64,000 nucleotides of DNA from NCBI RefSeq assembly GCF_030408615.1, contig NZ_CP047187.1, forward strand, positions 2,170,001-2,234,000, written 5' to 3'. Of this stretch, positions 8,508-26,418 are shown in pieces. The notes under the pieces were generated by a model. That model searched no databases and was not told where the DNA came from. It worked only from the letters and a program-made list of their open reading frames with translations. How positions within the stretch are numbered: position 1 is the stretch's first letter; each line of letters begins with the position of its first letter. Made by a program: the position numbers and the translations under genes. Source of the DNA: Corynebacterium bovis DSM 20582 = CIP 54.80 (GTDB lineage: Bacteria; Actinomycetota; Actinomycetes; Mycobacteriales; Mycobacteriaceae).

Positions 8508-10063
8508 CCGGGGCGAACATCCTGTCGACCGTCGGCGAGTCGCTCGTGTCGGTCCCCTTCGTCGGCAGCCTCCTCCAGGACGGCCTGGAGTGGTGGCAGG
8601 TCGCGCTCATCGTCCTCGACTACCTGCTGAAGTTCATCGCGCTCGGCTGGGTGCCGAAGGACCGCCGGCCGACGAGCGCGATGGCGTGGCTGCTCGCCAT
8701 CTTCCTCCTGCCGTTCGTCGGCATCCTCCTGTACTTCCTCATGGGCTCGCCGTACATCAACCGGCGGCGCCACCGGATCCAGGACCGGGCGAACGAGCTG
8801 CTCCGGACGATCACCCGCGACGAGCCGGACGTCCCCCCGGGCGCCGAGCTCACCGAGGAGCTCACCTCGCTGGTGAAGCTCAACCGGGCGCTGACGGCCA
8901 TCCCGGCGACGACCGGGTCGCTCGTCGACCTCCACCCCGACTACGACGCGTCGATCCGCGCGATGGCGGACGCGGTCGACCGGGCGGAGACGTACGTCAA
9001 CGTCGAGATCTACATCATGGCCTGGGACGACACGACCGACGTCTTCTTCCGCGCGCTCGAACGGGCCGTCGCGCGCGGGGTCAAGGTTCACCTCATGTTC
9101 GACCAGGTCGGCAGCTGGAAGTACCCCGGCTACCTCTCCCTCGGCCGGCGGCTCGACGAGATCGGCGTCGAGTGGCTCATGATGCTGCCGCTCAAGCCGT
9201 GGCGCTGGCGGTTCCGCCGCCCGGACCTGCGCAACCACCGCAAGATCGTCGTCATCGACGGGCACACGGCGTTCATCGGCAGCCAGAACATGATCGACTC
9301 CAGCTACCTCACGTCGGCGAACCGCCGCTCCGGCCGCCGGTGGGTCGACGTCATGGCCCAGGTCACGGGCCCGGTCGTGACGATCATCGACTCGGTCTTC
9401 GCGGTGGACTGGTACACGGAGTCCAAGCAGGAGCTGTCGGTGAGCTCGCCGACGGAGCTCACCCGGTGGCTCGACGAACGCACCGACGACGACGCCCTCC
9501 CGGACTCGGGTGCGGACATCCTCCAGATCATCCCGTCGGGCCCGGGGTTCACGACGGAACCGAACCTCCGGCTGTTCACCTCCGTCGCCCACCACGCCAA
9601 GCACCGGCTCCAGCTCGTCAGCCCGTACTTCATCCCCGACGAGTCGCTCCTCGAGGCGGTGACGACCGCCGCCTACCGGGGCGTGCAGGTCGAGCTCTAC
9701 GTCTCCGAGAAGGCGGACCAGGCCCTCGTCGGGCACGCGCAGTCGTCGTACTACGAGGCCCTCCTCCGGGCCGGCGTGGAGATCCACCAGTACCCGGCCC
9801 CCGCCGTGCTCCACTCGAAGTTCGCCCTCGCCGACGACGAGATCGCGCTCATGGGCTCGTCGAACATGGACATGCGCTCCTTCGGCCTCAACTACGAGAT
9901 CACCGTGCTCACCACCGGCGGCGACCTGCTGACGTCGCTGCGGCGGCTCGCGGCGACGTACAAGGAGCGCAGCCACCGGCTCACCCTCGAGGAGTGGTCC
10001 CGGCGCCCCTGGTACCTCCAGTACCTCGACAACGTCGCCCGGCTGACCTCCGCCCTCCAGTGA
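8504..10063 (+). CDS. cls: Cardiolipin synthase (two HKD motifs)
   Basis: A 519-residue membrane-bound phospholipase D superfamily enzyme that joins two phosphatidylglycerols into cardiolipin. Two transmembrane helices occupy about residues 30-50 and 62-84 (PLDNc-type N-terminus, MAWLLAIFLLPFVGILLYFL), followed by the two catalytic motifs HRKIVVIDGHTAFIGSQN near residue 245 and HSKFALADDEIALMGSSN near 437. ATG overlaps the xthA stop by 4 nt. Some corynebacteria instead make cardiolipin with a CDP-alcohol phosphotransferase; this enzyme is clearly of the PLD type. Confidence 0.93.
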   Translation: MTGANILSTVGESLVSVPFVGSLLQDGLEWWQVALIVLDYLLKFIALGWVPKDRRPTSAMAWLLAIFLLPFVGILLYFLMGSPYINRRRHRIQDRANELLRTITRDEPDVPPGAELTEELTSLVKLNRALTAIPATTGSLVDLHPDYDASIRAMADAVDRAETYVNVEIYIMAWDDTTDVFFRALERAVARGVKVHLMFDQVGSWKYPGYLSLGRRLDEIGVEWLMMLPLKPWRWRFRRPDLRNHRKIVVIDGHTAFIGSQNMIDSSYLTSANRRSGRRWVDVMAQVTGPVVTIIDSVFAVDWYTESKQELSVSSPTELTRWLDERTDDDALPDSGADILQIIPSGPGFTTEPNLRLFTSVAHHAKHRLQLVSPYFIPDESLLEAVTTAAYRGVQVELYVSEKADQALVGHAQSSYYEALLRAGVEIHQYPAPAVLHSKFALADDEIALMGSSNMDMRSFGLNYEITVLTTGGDLLTSLRRLAATYKERSHRLTLEEWSRRPWYLQYLDNVARLTSALQ

Positions 10064-10077
10064 CCGCCCCCCGGTGA

Positions 10078-13836
<3,759 letters not shown>

Positions 13837-13889
13837 GGGCCCGTCACGGCGGCGTGGGGGCGGTCCGGGGCCGCTGCTATCGTGTTCCC

Positions 13890-14504
13890 ATGCCCAAGGT
13901 CAGTGAGGAGCACCGACGGCGGCGCCGCGCGCGGATCGTCGCGGCGGCCATGGAGTGTTTCAGCCGGACGGGGATCCAGGGGACCCCGGTGACGGACATC
14001 ATCGAGGCGTCCGGCATGTCCGCCGGGACGGTGTACGCCCACTTCCCCGGCGGCAAGGACGACCTCGCGGTCGCCGCGGCGGTCGACACGGTCCGGGCGC
14101 TGTCCGAGCGGATCCTGCGGGGGGACTTCTCCGACCCCGTCGAGACGGTGGACGCCCTCATCGACGAGTGGGCGCGGCACCGGCCGCTGCTCGCGATGAT
14201 CATGGCGTTGTGGGCGGAGGCGACGGTGCGCCCGGAGCTCGCCCGCGTCCTCGCGGAGCACGTCGGGCGGGCCCACGGGACGGTCCGCGAACGCCTCACC
14301 GAGTGGTGCGTCGCCGCCGGCGGGGACCCCGAGGACGCGGCGCGGTGGGCGTCGGGGATGACCGACGTCGTGCGCACCGTGCTCAGCGGGACGCTGCCCC
14401 GCATCGCGATCTGGCGGTCGACGGTGGACATCGCCGACCAGCGGGCGACGGTGCGCCGCGTCCTCACCGCCGAACTCGCGACCGCCCCGCTCCCCCGGGG
14501 CTGA
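13890..14504 (+). CDS. TetR family transcriptional regulator
   Basis: A 204-residue repressor. The N-terminal HTH is RIVAAAMECFSRTGIQGTPV to SAGTVYAHFPGGKDDL (residues ~11-60), with the usual ligand-binding helical C-terminus. TATCGT (13878-13883) ends 6 nt before ATG 13890, so it looks leaderless. It is convergent with an ABC-2 exporter operon that it may regulate, but no operator pair was found, so the link is inference. Confidence 0.88.
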   Translation: MPKVSEEHRRRRRARIVAAAMECFSRTGIQGTPVTDIIEASGMSAGTVYAHFPGGKDDLAVAAAVDTVRALSERILRGDFSDPVETVDALIDEWARHRPLLAMIMALWAEATVRPELARVLAEHVGRAHGTVRERLTEWCVAAGGDPEDAARWASGMTDVVRTVLSGTLPRIAIWRSTVDIADQRATVRRVLTAELATAPLPRG

Positions 14505-14507
14505 GCC

Positions 14508-14545
14508 GGGGCGGGCGGGGCGGGCGGGCGGGACGGGCCGGGGGC
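14508..14545 (+). other. G-run cluster, potential G-quadruplex, between convergent genes
   Basis: At least eight runs of three or more G with mostly single-base loops fill the 64-base gap between the TetR gene stop and the permease stop. The tract would be in the 3' UTR of the TetR mRNA. No ordinary stem-loop/T-run terminator is visible here. Confidence 0.5.
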
Positions 14546-14568
14546 CGGCGCAGGTCAGGCGGCGCCGG

Positions 14569-15399
14569 TCAGGCGTCGCGGCGGCGCAGGACGACGATGC
14601 CGGCGACGAAGATGACGACGGACCACACGGCGAAGTACACCGCCGAGCCCTGCCACCCCCACGGGGCGTCCGTGACGTCCGAGAGCTGCGTCGCGGAGTC
14701 CATGTTCCCGAAGGGCATGTACGGCGGCAGCCAGTCGCGGATCTTCGGGATGAGGCCGACGACGGCCGTCTCGACGACGAGCTTCCACAGCAGCAGGACC
14801 GCGATGGCCCCGGCCGTGTGGCGCACGAGGTAGCCGGTGCCGACGGACAGCGGCACGACGAGCACGGCGTAGAGCGCGATCATCCCCGTCTCCCCCCACG
14901 CGTGCTCCGCGGAGAAGGACATGTTCCGCAGCGCGTCGTCCGTGAACGGCGTGTCCTTCGCCAGCGCCGCCGCGGTCCAGTGGGCGACGAGGAGGCTGAG
15001 CACCGCGGCGACGACGATGGTCACCGCGGCGAGGACGGCGTACACGAGGACCTTCGCGACGGGGGCCTGCCAGCGGCCGGGCAGGGCGAGGGCCGTCGGC
15101 TTCGCCGTGCCGTGACCGTACTCCGAGGTGACGGTCATGACCGCCTGGATGATGACGACCATGATCCCGAACACCGTCGGCCCCACGAGCGCGGCCTCCG
15201 GGTTGAAGGACGACAGGGCCATCTGCAGGTCGCCGGGGTCGCCGGAGTCCACCGCGGCGTTGAGCACCGAGGCGGCGCCGAAGCCCATCATCGCGGCGAC
15301 GGCGACGGAGAAGACGATGACGAGCGCGCTCGTCCAGTACAGGGATTTCGTGGAGCGGAGCTTGATCCACTCCGCGCGGATGGCGTGTCCCAGGTTCAC
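14569..15399 (-). CDS. ABC-2 type transporter permease
   Basis: A 276-residue integral membrane protein of the ABC-2 family. It starts with the typical LGHAIRAEWIKLRSTKSLYW coupling-helix region, then about six transmembrane segments (for example near residues 22-44, 100-123, 136-160, 190-215 and 245-270). GTG 15399 overlaps the ATPase stop (GTGA), so subunits are translationally coupled. Together they form an exporter; substrate unknown. Homologous pairs often confer lantibiotic/peptide resistance or export lipids. Confidence 0.85.
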   Translation of the reverse strand: MNLGHAIRAEWIKLRSTKSLYWTSALVIVFSVAVAAMMGFGAASVLNAAVDSGDPGDLQMALSSFNPEAALVGPTVFGIMVVIIQAVMTVTSEYGHGTAKPTALALPGRWQAPVAKVLVYAVLAAVTIVVAAVLSLLVAHWTAAALAKDTPFTDDALRNMSFSAEHAWGETGMIALYAVLVVPLSVGTGYLVRHTAGAIAVLLLWKLVVETAVVGLIPKIRDWLPPYMPFGNMDSATQLSDVTDAPWGWQGSAVYFAVWSVVIFVAGIVVLRRRDA

Positions 15400-16388
15400 T
15401 TCGGGTCCTCCGTCGGGGTCGTCAGGGGGGTCTGGGTGGTGGTCTGCGCGGCCCGCGGGCCGGTCGTCCCGCCGACCTCGGCGTGGTACTCCACCGCGTC
15501 GCCGGTCATCCTCATGAAGGCGTCCTCGAGGGAGGCGCGGCGCTCGGAGAGTTCGCGGAGGAGGATGCCCGCCGAGTAGGCGAGGCCGCCGATGAGGTCG
15601 GGCTCCTCGTCGGGGACGACGACCGTCGGCCGGCCGTCGGCGTCGGTCTCCCGGTGGTGGGTGATGCCCTCCTCGGTGAGGACCGCGTCGAGCTCGTCGA
15701 GGTGGTCGGTGCGCACGACGGTCGTCGCCGTCGACGCGTTCCTGATGAAGTCGTGTGTCGAGGTGTCGGCGACGAGGCGGCCGCGGCCGATGACGACGAG
15801 GTGGTCGGCGGTCTGCGCCATCTCGCTGAGCAGGTGCGAGCTGATGAGGACGGTCCGGCCCTCGGAGGCGAGGTGGCGCACGAAGTCACGGACCCAGCGG
15901 ATGCCCTCCGGGTCGAGGCCGTTGACCGGCTCGTCGAGAATGAGGACCTCGGGGTCGCCGAGGAGCGCCCCGGCGAGGCCGAGGCGCTGGCCCATGCCGA
16001 GGGAGAACTTGCCGGCCTTGCGCCCGGCGGCGTCGGAGAGGCCGACGAGCGCGAGCACCTCGTCGACCCGGGACAGCGGGATGCCGTTCGCCGCGGCCAT
16101 CCACCGGAGGTGGTTCGCGGCGCTGCGGCCCGGGTGGACCCACTTCGCGTCGAGCAGGGTGCCCACCTTCGTCAGCGGCCGGGTGTAGGCGCCGTAGGGG
16201 CGGCCGTCGACGGTCGCCGTCCCGGCGCTCGGCCGGTCGAGGCCGACGATCATGCGCATGGTCGTCGACTTGCCCGCACCGTTCGGGCCGAGGAAGCCCG
16301 TCACGATCCCGGGCTGCACGGCGAAACTGAGGTCGTCGACGACGGTCTTGTCGCCGTATCTCTTCGACAGGGAGGTGACTTCGATCAT
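15396..16388 (-). CDS. ABC transporter ATP-binding protein
   Basis: A 330-residue ATPase: Walker A GPNGAGKST near residue 35, Q-loop region at VGTLLDAKWVHPGRS, signature FSLGMGQRL near 134, Walker B VLILDEPVNGLDPEG near 153 and H-loop ISSHLL near 188. The C-terminal ~100 residues form the extra domain seen in CcmA/DrrA-like exporter ATPases. It is the first gene of a two-gene operon with the permease. CACGAT lies 8 nt before ATG 16388 (possible leaderless start). The 89-base gap to thiG holds no recognisable gene. Confidence 0.9.
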   Translation of the reverse strand: MIEVTSLSKRYGDKTVVDDLSFAVQPGIVTGFLGPNGAGKSTTMRMIVGLDRPSAGTATVDGRPYGAYTRPLTKVGTLLDAKWVHPGRSAANHLRWMAAANGIPLSRVDEVLALVGLSDAAGRKAGKFSLGMGQRLGLAGALLGDPEVLILDEPVNGLDPEGIRWVRDFVRHLASEGRTVLISSHLLSEMAQTADHLVVIGRGRLVADTSTHDFIRNASTATTVVRTDHLDELDAVLTEEGITHHRETDADGRPTVVVPDEEPDLIGGLAYSAGILLRELSERRASLEDAFMRMTGDAVEYHAEVGGTTGPRAAQTTTQTPLTTPTEDPK

Positions 16389-16477
16389 GGGGCCATCGTG
16401 CCACAGTGACGCGCACTACACCCCCGGGCGCGGACGGCACCACACCCGGGCGGGCGACGCGGCCTCCCCCCGCGGGG

Positions 16478-17434
<957 letters not shown>

Positions 17435-17463
<29 letters not shown>

Positions 17464-18634
17464 GCGCTCCATCGTAGCGGCCGGGCCGGACCCGGTGGGC
17501 GGCGGCGGCGAGCTCGCCGGTGAGGGTCCGTCCGCCGACGACGGCGGCGACGATCTCACCGGTCACGGCGCTGTGCAGCACACCGTTCCGGCCGTGCCCG
17601 ACGGCGACGACGAGGTGCCGGTCCGCCCCGTCCGGCCACGGCGCGGGCACGGGGCCGGTCCACGTGCCGACGAGCGGGAGGTTGTCCGGGCTGTAGGGCC
17701 GCAACCCGGCGATGACCTCGGTGAACTCGTGGTCGTCGAGCCCCGGGACGAGCTCGGCGGCGTCGTCGAGGAGCTGGCGCACGCCCCCGGCGGTCGGCTC
17801 CCGGTCGACGCCGTGCTCGTACTCCGTCGCCCCGACGACGCACCCGTCCCACCGGGGGACGACGTAGAGGGCCCGGCCGTGGACCCGCGCCCGCACCGTG
17901 CGGGTCGGCCCGGGCAGGGAGCCCGCCCGGCGGCGCAGGCGCACGACCTCCCCCTTCACCGGTCGCAGCAGGGGGCGGAGGGCGGGCAGGAGGTCACCGG
18001 CGGCGTGCCCGGCCGCGAGGACGACGACCGGCGTCGTCACCTCCCCGAGGGACGCGACGGTGCGCCGGGTGAAGCGCACGCCGAGGTCCCGGCACCGGGC
18101 GGCGAGGGCGGCGAGCACGCGGCGGTTGTCGACGGCGAACTCGGCGTCGCAGGCGACGGCGGCCCGAACGCCCCGCCGCAGCGACGGCTCCCGGTCCCGC
18201 AGCTCCCGGCGGGTGAGGCGGGTGACCGCGCCCGGGGTCTCGCGGTCGAGCAGGTCGGCGACCCGCCCGACGTCCGCGGCGTCGGCGTCGTCGACGCCGA
18301 GGAGCACCGTGCCGTCGTGGAACACGGGGCGTCCCTCCCACTCCTCACCGAGCTCCGCCCGGAGCCGCCGCCACGCCGCGAGGGCGGTGACCCCCTGGTG
18401 GAGCAGGTCCTCGTCGCCCGGCCACGCCTCCGTGTACGCGCCGAGCATCCCGGCGGCCACCCACGCCGCGGGGGCGGGGGCGGTGCCGGTGCCGGTGCCG
18501 GGGGCGGTGCCGGTGCCGGGGTCGAAGGGGTCGACGACCTCCACCGCGTGCCCGGCGCGGGCGAGACGGTGGGCGCACGCGAGGCCGATGACGCTGCCAC
18601 CGACGACGGTGACGGGGGCGGCGACGTCAGTCAC
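17435..18634 (-). CDS. thiO: Glycine oxidase ThiO
   Basis: A 399-residue FAD-dependent amine oxidase producing dehydroglycine for the thiazole ring. The dinucleotide-binding motif is [18 protein letters not shown] at the N-terminus; [20 protein letters not shown] near 265 and [14 protein letters not shown] near 362 are typical of DAO-family substrate and FAD sites. An unusual Gly-Thr-Ala-Pro repeat (about residues 40-56), coded by short tandem repeats near 18480-18520, interrupts the region after the first Rossmann motif. GTG 18634 overlaps thiE by 8 nt. Confidence 0.93.
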
Positions 18635-19358
18635 GGGCGGTCACCGCCGTCCGGAGGGTGCGGGCGGCCGCGGCGGGGTCGGCGGCCGCGGCGACGGCGC
18701 GGACGACGACGATGCGCCGCGCCCCGGCGGAGACGACCTCCCCCACGGAGGCGGCGTCGATCCCCCCGATGGCGAAGAACGGGGTGCCGGTGTCCCGGGA
18801 CGCGGCGGCCCCGTGCCGGACGAGCGCGGTGCCGACGGCCGCGCGGCCCGGCTTCGTCGGCGTCGTCCACACCGGGCCGGTGCAGAAGTAGTCGACGTCC
18901 GGGTCCGCGGCGGCGGCGTCGACCTGCCCCGGGGTGTGGCAGCTCAGGCCGACGACGACGTCCGGGCCGACGATCCGGCGCACGACGTCGACGGGGACGT
19001 CGTCCTGCCCGACGTGGACGACGTCCGCCCCGACGGCGAGGGCGACGTCGGCCCGGTCGTTGACCGCGTAGAGCGCGCCGTGCCGGTGGCACAGGTCCCG
19101 CAGCCGGCGGTGGACGGCGATCTCGTCGGCGACGCTCAGGGCCCCGAACCGGTCGGGGACGGCACCCTTGTCCCGGAACTGGACGACGTCCACCCCGCCG
19201 TCGAGCGCGGCGGCGACCGTCGCGTGGAGCCGGGTCAGCGCGTCCCGGTCGGCGGGGCTGTCCCCCTCCCGGCGCAACGAGTCCGTGACGAGGTACAGGC
19301 GGGCGTCCCGGAGGCGCTGCCGGGGCGGGACGTCGGGGTGGGTGTCGGTCCGGGTCAT
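18627..19358 (-). CDS. thiE: Thiamine-phosphate synthase ThiE
   Basis: A 243-residue TIM barrel joining HMP-PP and thiazole phosphate. Motifs: RLYLVTDSL near residue 20, VVQFRDKGA near 60 (Lys in the pyrophosphate site), [20 protein letters not shown] near 105, and [12 protein letters not shown] near 192. The frame is open far upstream, but ATG 19358 with TAGCGT 8 nt before it indicates a leaderless start, so this operon has no room for a TPP riboswitch. First gene of thiE-O-S-G, all overlapping. Confidence 0.95.
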   Translation of the reverse strand: MTRTDTHPDVPPRQRLRDARLYLVTDSLRREGDSPADRDALTRLHATVAAALDGGVDVVQFRDKGAVPDRFGALSVADEIAVHRRLRDLCHRHGALYAVNDRADVALAVGADVVHVGQDDVPVDVVRRIVGPDVVVGLSCHTPGQVDAAAADPDVDYFCTGPVWTTPTKPGRAAVGTALVRHGAAASRDTGTPFFAIGGIDAASVGEVVSAGARRIVVVRAVAAAADPAAAARTLRTAVTARD

Positions 19359-19440
19359 GGCACACACGCTACTCCGCGCCCGGACCCGGGACGCGGCCGT
19401 GCGGCGGGCCTGTGGACGGGCGCGGGCCGGGCCTGTGGAC

Positions 19441-19476
19441 AGGTGCCGGGACAGGCCGTGGAGTGTCCCGGCACCT
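19441..19476. promoter_or_regulatory. 13-bp perfect inverted repeat in the thiE/glnX divergent promoter region
   Basis: AGGTGCCGGGACA (19441-19453) and TGTCCCGGCACCT (19464-19476) are exact complements around a 10-base loop. It ends 2 bases before the TAAGCT -10 of glnX (19479-19484), covering its -35 region. Because flanking genes diverge it is not a terminator; an operator for a large dimeric regulator is the simplest reading. Confidence 0.55.
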
Positions 19477-19491
19477 TGTAAGCTGTCACCC

Positions 19492-20960
19492 ATGTCCGCA
19501 CCGGAGACCCCGCCCGCACGCCCCGTGCACGGTCCCCGTGACGACTTCGACCGGTGGATGGACACCGACCGCGCGGGCGGCCGGTCGCCGCGGCTCAGCA
19601 TCTTCGCCCCGGCGCTCGCCCTGCCGCGCCGGTTCACCGAGTTCGTGTCGACGTCACCCGGCCTGCTGTGGGTGGTCTCCACCGTGCTCGTCCTCGCGAT
19701 CCTCGCCGCGGGCGGGGCGATGGCGGCCAGTTCACAGTCCCGGCAGGCGGACCTGAACAAGCTGGTCAACGGCACCGAGCCGCTGTCCTACGCCTCCCAG
19801 GAGCTGTTCAACTCCCTCTCCGTCGCCGACTCGGTCGCGACGACGTCGTTCATCCAGGACGGCGCCGGGACGGGGGCGGACGACGCCGCGTACACGCACG
19901 CCCTCCAGAACGCGACGCAGTCCGTCATCCGCGCGGCGAACGGCATCGAGGACCCCTCCAGCCGGGACATGCGCCTCGTGCTGGAGATCCAGCAGAAGCT
20001 CCCGGACTACGTCAGCCTCATCGCGGAGGCGAAGGTCAACAACCGGGTGAGCAACCCCGTCGGCGGGGCGTACATCGCCCAGGCCAGCGAGCTCATGCAG
20101 AACGACCTGCTCACGGCCGCGTCCGAGCTCTACACCCGCACGAACGCCCGCGTCGGCGAACAGCAGGTCGGTCTCACCCGGCCGATGTGGTTCCCGCTGT
20201 CCGGCCTGCTCGCGGCGGTGGTCATGCTCGTCCTCGCCCAGTTCTGGCTCGCGGCGTTGACGAACCGGCGGCTCAACGCCGGGTACGGGACGGCGACGAT
20301 CCTCATGACCCTGGCGCTGCTGTGGACGGTCGGCTCCGCCGTCGTCACGTGGCACGCGGGCGCCAACGGCCTCACCCGGGCCGCCGAGCCGCTCGAGACG
20401 CTGACGTCCGTGCGGATCGAGGCCCAGCAGACCCGGACGACGGAGGCGCTGAGCCTCGTGCGCCGGGAGTACTCCGACGCGGAGCGGACGTCGTTCTCCG
20501 AGCACATCCGCTCCATCGACGCCGCGCTCGACGACCTGCGCGACACCGTGCACGACCCGGCGCTCGTCGACAGCTCCCGGGAGCTGCTCCGCGGCTGGGA
20601 CACGTCCCACGCCCGGACGCTGACCCTCATCCGCGACGGGGACTACCCGGCGGCGATCCGCGTCGCCGTCGCGGAGGGCAACGGGGCGACCGGGCCGGAC
20701 GACGCGACCGACCCCGCCGGCACCGCCGCCGACCCCGGCGCGGCAGGGACGACGGGTGCGACGGGGACGACCCGGAACTTCGCGCGCCTCGACCGCCAGC
20801 TCCAGCAGCTCATCGCGGAGACCCGCAAGGACCTCCGCGACTACCTCATCGAGAGCCGGGTCTCGGCCGAACGGGTGACGAACCTCGTCGTCGTGTTCAC
20901 CGTGTTCTCCGCCCTGTGCGTCATCCTGGGCACCCGCCCCCGCCTCCAGGAGTACATGTG

Positions 20961-20961
<1 letters not shown>
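19492..20961 (+). CDS. glnX: Membrane protein GlnX (signal relay to PknG)
   Basis: A 489-residue membrane protein. Four transmembrane helices are visible: near 60-84, 227-252, 262-288 and 460-480, separating two extracytoplasmic helical domains. Order glnX-glnH-pknG is that of C. glutamicum cg3044-cg3046 and M. tuberculosis Rv0412c-Rv0410c, where GlnX links the amino-acid-binding lipoprotein GlnH to kinase PknG. A Thr/Ala/Gly-rich insert lies near residues 400-425. TAAGCT 7 nt before ATG 19492 indicates a leaderless promoter. The TGA overlaps the glnH ATG by one base. Confidence 0.9.
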
Positions 20962-24556
<3,595 letters not shown>

Positions 24557-24767
24557 GCGGGGTGGGTGCCGCGCGGGGGTCGCGCGCGGGGGCCCTCCCC
24601 ACCCCCGGTTTCCCGGGCCCCGGCACCCCCGAACGTGAATGACAGCTCATTGTTTCCGAATTGTGACAATCCCGCTGGCCAGGGCGGGAGCCGGGCCGAT
24701 CCGCGGGGTGCACGCATCCGTGCAGGTCGCCCCTGCACAGGTCACGAAACGGACACGATCACAGCCA

Positions 24768-24795
24768 TTGACCTGTCCTTTCACGGTGTTAGCGT
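24768..24795 (+). promoter_or_regulatory. Promoter of the secreted protease gene
   Basis: TTGACC (24768-24773), 16-base spacer, TAGCGT (24790-24795). Predicted start near 24802, giving a ~100-nt 5' UTR. Confidence 0.55.
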
Positions 24796-24829
24796 AGCCG
24801 TGAACGAGGTCGGCGGAGGCTCCCGTCGT

Positions 24830-24840
24830 CCCCCCCCCCC
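24830..24840 (+). repeat. Run of 11 C in the 5' UTR of the protease gene
   Basis: An uninterrupted C11 tract between the predicted start site and the GTG. Such homopolymers are slippage-prone and could vary in length between isolates. Confidence 0.7.
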
Positions 24841-24902
24841 TCACCGCACCCGACACCCGACCCGGCCCCGACGGCCGGGTCCAGACCGGAAGGCACCCTC
24901 AC

Positions 24903-26366
24903 GTGATTCGTCCGACCAGGTTCCACCTCTCCCGCCTCCGCCCCCGCACCGTCGCCGTCTCCGTCGCCGGCGTCGTCGCCCTGACGACCGGCGCCGTGGG
25001 CGCGGGCACCGCCGGCGCCGTCACCCTCGGCGCGGGCGACCCCGTGCGCATCCCCGCCGCGGAGACCGAGGTCACCGACGCGGGCGTCCACACCGCCACC
25101 GGCCTGTGCACCGCCGGCATCCCCGGCACCGTCACCGACCCCGACGGCACGACGCACCGGGTCATGATCACCGCCGGCCACTGCGCCGCCTCCCCGTTCG
25201 AGGACATCACCGGCGAGTTCTACGTGCCGGCCCCCGACGGCGACCGGCACGTCGGCACCGCCCGGGACGTCCGGGCGCTCGGCTTCATCGACGGCGACCC
25301 GGCCAACGGGCTCGAGACGGCGGAGGACGACGCCGCCGCCTCCGAGGAGGGCGACCCCGTGGCCTTCCTCGACCAGGCGTTCAACATGCCCGACTACGCC
25401 GTGGTCGCGGTCGACGACGACGTCGAGATGAACGGCAGCACGTACTCCGTGGACTCCGAGGGGCGCCGGTACGGCAGCCCGATCCCGCTGACGCGCGTGC
25501 GGGACTACCCGGACCTCGGCCAGCGGCAGGTCTCCCTCGACAACCTCGGCCAGCCGGTGTGCAAGGACGGCAACCGCACGGGCCGGAGCTGCGGCTTCCA
25601 GCTGTTCCGCACGGCCAACGGCGTGTGGTCGGTCAACGTCCGGCTCAGCCAGGGCGACTCCGGCGGCCCGGCGTACGACCCGAAGACCGGCGAGGTCGTC
25701 GGCGTGTCCTCCCAGGCCATCGGCCCGTTCCAGCGGTACCAGCCGCTCGACGTGCCGCTCGAGCACCTCTACGGCGCGCCCGACGGGCAGGCGGCGGACA
25801 CCTTCCGGATCGCCCCGGCGACCGGTGAGCACGACACGTTCCGCACGATGGACGACGACATCATCGCGCTCATGACCTGGTACGACGAGCACGAGCCCGC
25901 GGCCGACGAGCCGGAGGCCGGGGACCCGACGTCCTCGGCGCCGGACGCCCTCCCCGCCCCGGAGCTGCCGCAGCTGCCCGAGCTGCCCCAGCTCCCGCAG
26001 GTCCCGCAGGTCCAGGCGCCGCAGCTGCCCGAGCTGCCCCAGCTCCCGCAGGTCCCGCAGGTCCAGGCGCCCCAGCTCCCCCAGCTGCCCGAGCTTCCCC
26101 AGGTCCCGCAGGTCCAGGCGCCCCAGCTGCCGCAGCTGCCTGAGGTCCCGCAGCTCCCGCAGCTCGGCGCGCAGGCGGGGGCGGCCGACCAGGTCGGCAC
26201 CCCGGAGGTTCAGGAGCCGGCCCCGACCACCTCGGCGGGCAGCTCCGACGCCGTCGCCGCCGATCTCCTCGCGGCCGGGGACACGGCCCGCCAGGCGGTC
26301 AACGACGGGATCCGCACCGCGGCGGCGGCCGTCGCCCCCGGTGTCGAGGTCCCGGACGTCGTCTGA
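24903..26366 (+). CDS. Secreted trypsin-like serine protease with Pro-rich repeat tail
   Basis: A 487-residue exported protein. An N-terminal signal peptide has an Arg-rich n-region and the core VAVSVAGVVALTTGAV. The S1 domain shows His in MITAGHC (~residue 96), Asp in MPDYAVVAVD (~163) and Ser in QGDSGGP (~257). From ~residue 352 a Leu-Pro-Gln-rich region repeats units such as QLPELPQLPQVPQVQAP, then an Ala-rich C-terminus ends in VEVPDVV. No LPXTG or membrane anchor is seen; the rigid repeat may span the cell wall. GTG 24903 is the start. A strong terminator follows. Confidence 0.88.
   Translation: MIRPTRFHLSRLRPRTVAVSVAGVVALTTGAVGAGTAGAVTLGAGDPVRIPAAETEVTDAGVHTATGLCTAGIPGTVTDPDGTTHRVMITAGHCAASPFEDITGEFYVPAPDGDRHVGTARDVRALGFIDGDPANGLETAEDDAAASEEGDPVAFLDQAFNMPDYAVVAVDDDVEMNGSTYSVDSEGRRYGSPIPLTRVRDYPDLGQRQVSLDNLGQPVCKDGNRTGRSCGFQLFRTANGVWSVNVRLSQGDSGGPAYDPKTGEVVGVSSQAIGPFQRYQPLDVPLEHLYGAPDGQAADTFRIAPATGEHDTFRTMDDDIIALMTWYDEHEPAADEPEAGDPTSSAPDALPAPELPQLPELPQLPQVPQVQAPQLPELPQLPQVPQVQAPQLPQLPELPQVPQVQAPQLPQLPEVPQLPQLGAQAGAADQVGTPEVQEPAPTTSAGSSDAVAADLLAAGDTARQAVNDGIRTAAAAVAPGVEVPDVV
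25962..26167 (+). repeat. In-frame tandem repeats coding the Pro-rich tail
   Basis: A 51-base unit (start CCGCAGCTGCCCGAG) recurs at about 25968 and 26019, followed by shorter derivatives of the same LPQ/VPQ codons. Copy number would change tail length without a frameshift. Confidence 0.8.
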
Positions 26367-26418
26367 CCCTGATCCCCTGCCCCCCCCTGACCCCGGCGCG
26401 GCACCCCGCCGCCCACCC

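Larger units (their letters stand above)
24557..24902 (+). other. 346-base intergenic region, pknG to protease
   Basis: The first 50 bases contain complementary G- and C-rich arms (GGGGTGGG and CCCCACCCCC) that could end the pknG transcript, without a T-run. The middle is less GC-rich and has the small palindrome ATTGT-G-ACAAT (24660-24670) and a TGCAGG/CCTGCA hairpin (24721-24737). The right part holds a promoter and a C-tract, given separately. No gene was found. Confidence 0.5.

Noticed and set aside
6716..10063. One 1115-codon frame running across the acetyltransferase, xthA and cls
   Set aside because: Only the cls part is a real protein; the upstream part is an Arg/Pro-rich out-of-frame shadow, and cls has its own start at 8504.
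19371..19476. Replication or plasmid origin (repeated CCTGTGGAC words)
   Set aside because: Only two copies of the word, no DnaA-box set and no rep gene; a promoter operator explains the dyad better.
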